From Paenibacillus sp. RC334 (lineage in GTDB: Bacteria > Bacillota > Bacilli > Paenibacillales > Paenibacillaceae): a stretch of DNA of 64,000 nt. The notes below the pieces were generated by a model, which was not told where the DNA came from, searched no databases, and saw nothing but the letters and a program-made list of their open reading frames with translations. The stretch lies in contig NZ_CP125370.1 of assembly GCF_030034735.1 (NCBI RefSeq), positions 1,860,001 to 1,924,000 of the forward strand, given 5' to 3'. Positions within the stretch are counted from its first letter, which is position 1. Every line of letters begins with the position of its first letter. A program made the position numbers and the translations under genes. Below are positions 62,281 through 64,000 of this stretch, one piece after another.

Positions 62281-62925
62281 GTGGAAATTACACCCAATAT
62301 GACGCCTGAACAATATGTAGACCAACTGGTACAGGAGGATGAAGCGCTCCGCGGCATCAGGGAGGCCATTGTTGGAGAGGGAATGCCTGAGGTATCGGTG
62401 GCTCATCCTTACGGGAAGCTGCTTACCTTTCTGATTGAGGCATCCGGCGCGCAGCAGGTACTGGAGATTGGCGCATTAGGCGGATACAGCGGATTATGTC
62501 TGGCCCGTGGGCTGGGAGAAAAGGGACGCATTGTGTCATTGGAGCTGAAAGAAGCGTATGCGGCACTGGCACATAGACATATGGAGGAAAACGGCTACGG
62601 TGACCGTGTCGAATATCGTCTCGGACCTGCAGCGGACAGCCTGAAGGAGCTTCAGGAAGAGGGGAGGACCTTCGATTTTTTCTTCATCGATGCCGATAAG
62701 GAAAATTACCCGGTGTATCTGGAATATGCGATTGCTCTGGCGAATCCAGGAGCCATTATTGCGGGAGATAACTGTTTCCTTCGCGGACGGACGCTTAATA
62801 CCGACAAGAACGGCCCTGCCGTACAGGCTGTGAGACGCTTTAACGAAACGATAGCTACGGACCCACGGCTGGTTAGTACGCTTTTGCCAGCCTATGACGG
62901 ATTGGCATTGGCACGAGTAAAATAG
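62281..62925 (+). CDS. Class I SAM-dependent O-methyltransferase
   Basis: A 214-residue enzyme of the catechol/caffeoyl-CoA O-methyltransferase family. Seen: V-L-E-I-G-A-L-G-G-Y-S-G SAM motif near residue 60, V-S-L-E-L near 85, F-F-F-I-D-A-D-K-E-N near 138 and A-G-D-N-C-F near 160. These enzymes methylate hydroxyl groups with a divalent metal. Substrate unknown. Start GTG 62281 with AAGGAGAG upstream. The terminator that follows also serves the converging MFS gene. Confidence 0.88.
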   Translation: MEITPNMTPEQYVDQLVQEDEALRGIREAIVGEGMPEVSVAHPYGKLLTFLIEASGAQQVLEIGALGGYSGLCLARGLGEKGRIVSLELKEAYAALAHRHMEENGYGDRVEYRLGPAADSLKELQEEGRTFDFFFIDADKENYPVYLEYAIALANPGAIIAGDNCFLRGRTLNTDKNGPAVQAVRRFNETIATDPRLVSTLLPAYDGLALARVK

Positions 62926-62967
62926 GTTGTAATACTACTTATATAGCTATACAAAAAGTAGCTATAC

Positions 62968-63016
62968 AAAAAAGAACCTCCTTGTCCACAAAATTGTGGA
63001 TCGGAGGTTCTTGTCT
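62968..63016. terminator. Bidirectional terminator between the O-methyltransferase and MFS genes
   Basis: AAGAACCTCC pairs with GGAGGTTCTT, with an inner TCCACAA/TTGTGGA stem. A run before, T after. Confidence 0.88.
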
Positions 63017-63049
63017 GTTCTGGAAGGTTGCCCTTACGAGAGGGCTATT

Positions 63050-64000
63050 TTACCTGAAATCAGGTGCTGGCTTACGATCGTAGAGCTTCATACGTACCCA
63101 GAATATGTTGACGATCAGCAGGACACCTGACATGATGAATAGTCCTTCGATGCCGATAAATCCGGACAGCACCCCGCCAATGACAGCGCCCAGCATATTA
63201 CCAAGCGACAGCGAGCTGGTATTGAAGCCGAACGAACGGCTTTCCATGCCTTCCGGTGTATACGTGCGAATCAGCGCGTTTACGCTCGGCAGCAGACCGC
63301 CCATAAATATACCCATGAAAAAACGAATCGTGACGAGCTGCCACACCTGATTGACAAAAGCCTGTGGAATGAGCATAAGTGCTGTTCCGAGCAGAGCGAG
63401 GGTCAAAATGCGGTGTGCCCCGATCTTGTCACTCAATCTTCCAAGCAGCGGCGCAGCGACCATATTGGATACGCCGGTAATGGCTGTAACAAAGCCAGCA
63501 ATGAGCGCAATTCCTTCTGCCGACCCATACAGCTTTTGCACATATAACGGCAACAAAGATACCGTACTGATCATGGCAAACTGGAGCAGGAACGTTACGG
63601 TAAACAGAGCCGGAAGCTGGGGCGTATGGCTTAGCTCCTTTAATCCGGCAAGAACCGAAATTTGCGGTATTCGTGCAGCTTCGGCTTTGCTGAAATCTTC
63701 CTTAACCAGAAACATTGCGATGAGAGAGGCTACAAGAATAAGAGCGCCTGTAATGTAAAAGATCGGTCTGAATCCAACCCAGTCAGCCAAAAAACCGCCC
63801 ATCAGAGGGCCGAGAATCGTACCCGCCATCTGACCGGATTGCATAATCCCCATAGCGAAACCGGTCCGTTCTTTGGGTGTGGTACCCGACACCAGAGAAA
63901 TCGAAGCCGGATTGAAACCCGAAATCGTACCGTTCAGCAGACGAAGCGCCAACAGTTGCCACGGATGGGTGACCAAACCCATGCAGCCGATCACCAGAGC
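63050..64000 (-). CDS. MFS multidrug-type transporter, C-terminal part, cut by window edge
   Basis: The last ~316 residues of a major facilitator transporter; the frame is open to base 64000, so the start and first helices are outside. About ten hydrophobic segments remain. The motif R-L-L-N-G-T-I-S-G-F-N-P-A near the cut end and the G-x-x-x-G-P-x-x-G-G-F-L segment (I-L-G-P-L-M-G-G-F) match drug-exporting families, and the R-L-S-D-K-I-G segment is the loop between helices 8 and 9. It is likely a proton-driven efflux pump; the substrate is unknown. Confidence 0.85.
   Translation of the reverse strand, partial: ALVIGCMGLVTHPWQLLALRLLNGTISGFNPASISLVSGTTPKERTGFAMGIMQSGQMAGTILGPLMGGFLADWVGFRPIFYITGALILVASLIAMFLVKEDFSKAEAARIPQISVLAGLKELSHTPQLPALFTVTFLLQFAMISTVSLLPLYVQKLYGSAEGIALIAGFVTAITGVSNMVAAPLLGRLSDKIGAHRILTLALLGTALMLIPQAFVNQVWQLVTIRFFMGIFMGGLLPSVNALIRTYTPEGMESRSFGFNTSSLSLGNMLGAVIGGVLSGFIGIEGLFIMSGVLLIVNIFWVRMKLYDRKPAPDFR

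Overview
The window reads as a chromosomal segment of a low-to-medium GC, spore-forming Firmicute, most likely a Paenibacillus of the P. polymyxa type. The assignment rests on gene content and signals, not on a database search: strong AGGAGG ribosome-binding sites, Bacillus-type AraR and CIRCE operators, a YjcZ-like miniprotein, LtaS, a LysM/M14 endopeptidase, YuzB- and YutE-like proteins, and a WapA/Rhs-type toxin locus.

Layout. Positions 1-9000 hold sugar and one-carbon metabolism: the end of a 6-phospho-beta-glucosidase, a LysR regulator with a MetE-like enzyme, and a PTS operon (PRD regulator with fused EIIA, EIIB, ascorbate-type EIIC, transketolase). Positions 9000-20300 carry small regulators, a HEPN-like protein, a phosphodiester glycosidase, a SUKH-domain protein, htpG under a textbook sigma-A promoter plus CIRCE, the two-gene carboxynorspermidine route to polyamines, secreted and acetyltransferase genes, and a leader with two tiny ORFs and a terminator in front of a GNAT gene. 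Positions 20650-29500 hold tRNA-Leu(CAG), a CGNR zinc-finger protein, arginase-family protein, FabV, and an arabinose regulon (araM/egsA, araR, araDB) with three AraR boxes and a cre-like site.

Positions 30541-50210 are the standout. A secreted protein of nine ~92-residue repeats ending in a YD-like motif lies just upstream of a large secreted Rhs/YD-repeat toxin gene with a HINT pretoxin domain and an immunity gene. Downstream is an array of orphan toxin/immunity cassettes. Several begin with near-identical pieces of the Rhs core and share terminators and spacers, so they look like a recombination reservoir for switching the toxin tip. Recognisable parts include an Imm8-type immunity protein, a type-50-like toxin with a helical-repeat immunity protein, an alpha/beta-hydrolase toxin with a membrane immunity protein, and two related toxin/immunity pairs joined to different HINT domains.

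Positions 50969-64000 return to envelope and housekeeping genes: polysaccharide deacetylase, holin, Dabb protein, YutE-like protein, an Fe-S-type HTH regulator, YtxH, MurI, LysM-M14 endopeptidase, DUF1232, HesB, YuzB, LtaS, a THUMP RNA methyltransferase, an O-methyltransferase and the end of an MFS transporter.

A caution for any reader: arginase, araD, the main rhs gene (three places) and the Fe-S regulator are each broken by an extra single base, nearly always in a homopolymer. Every one is +1. This pattern looks more like sequencing overcalls than true pseudogenes, and each gene reads through normally when one base is removed.
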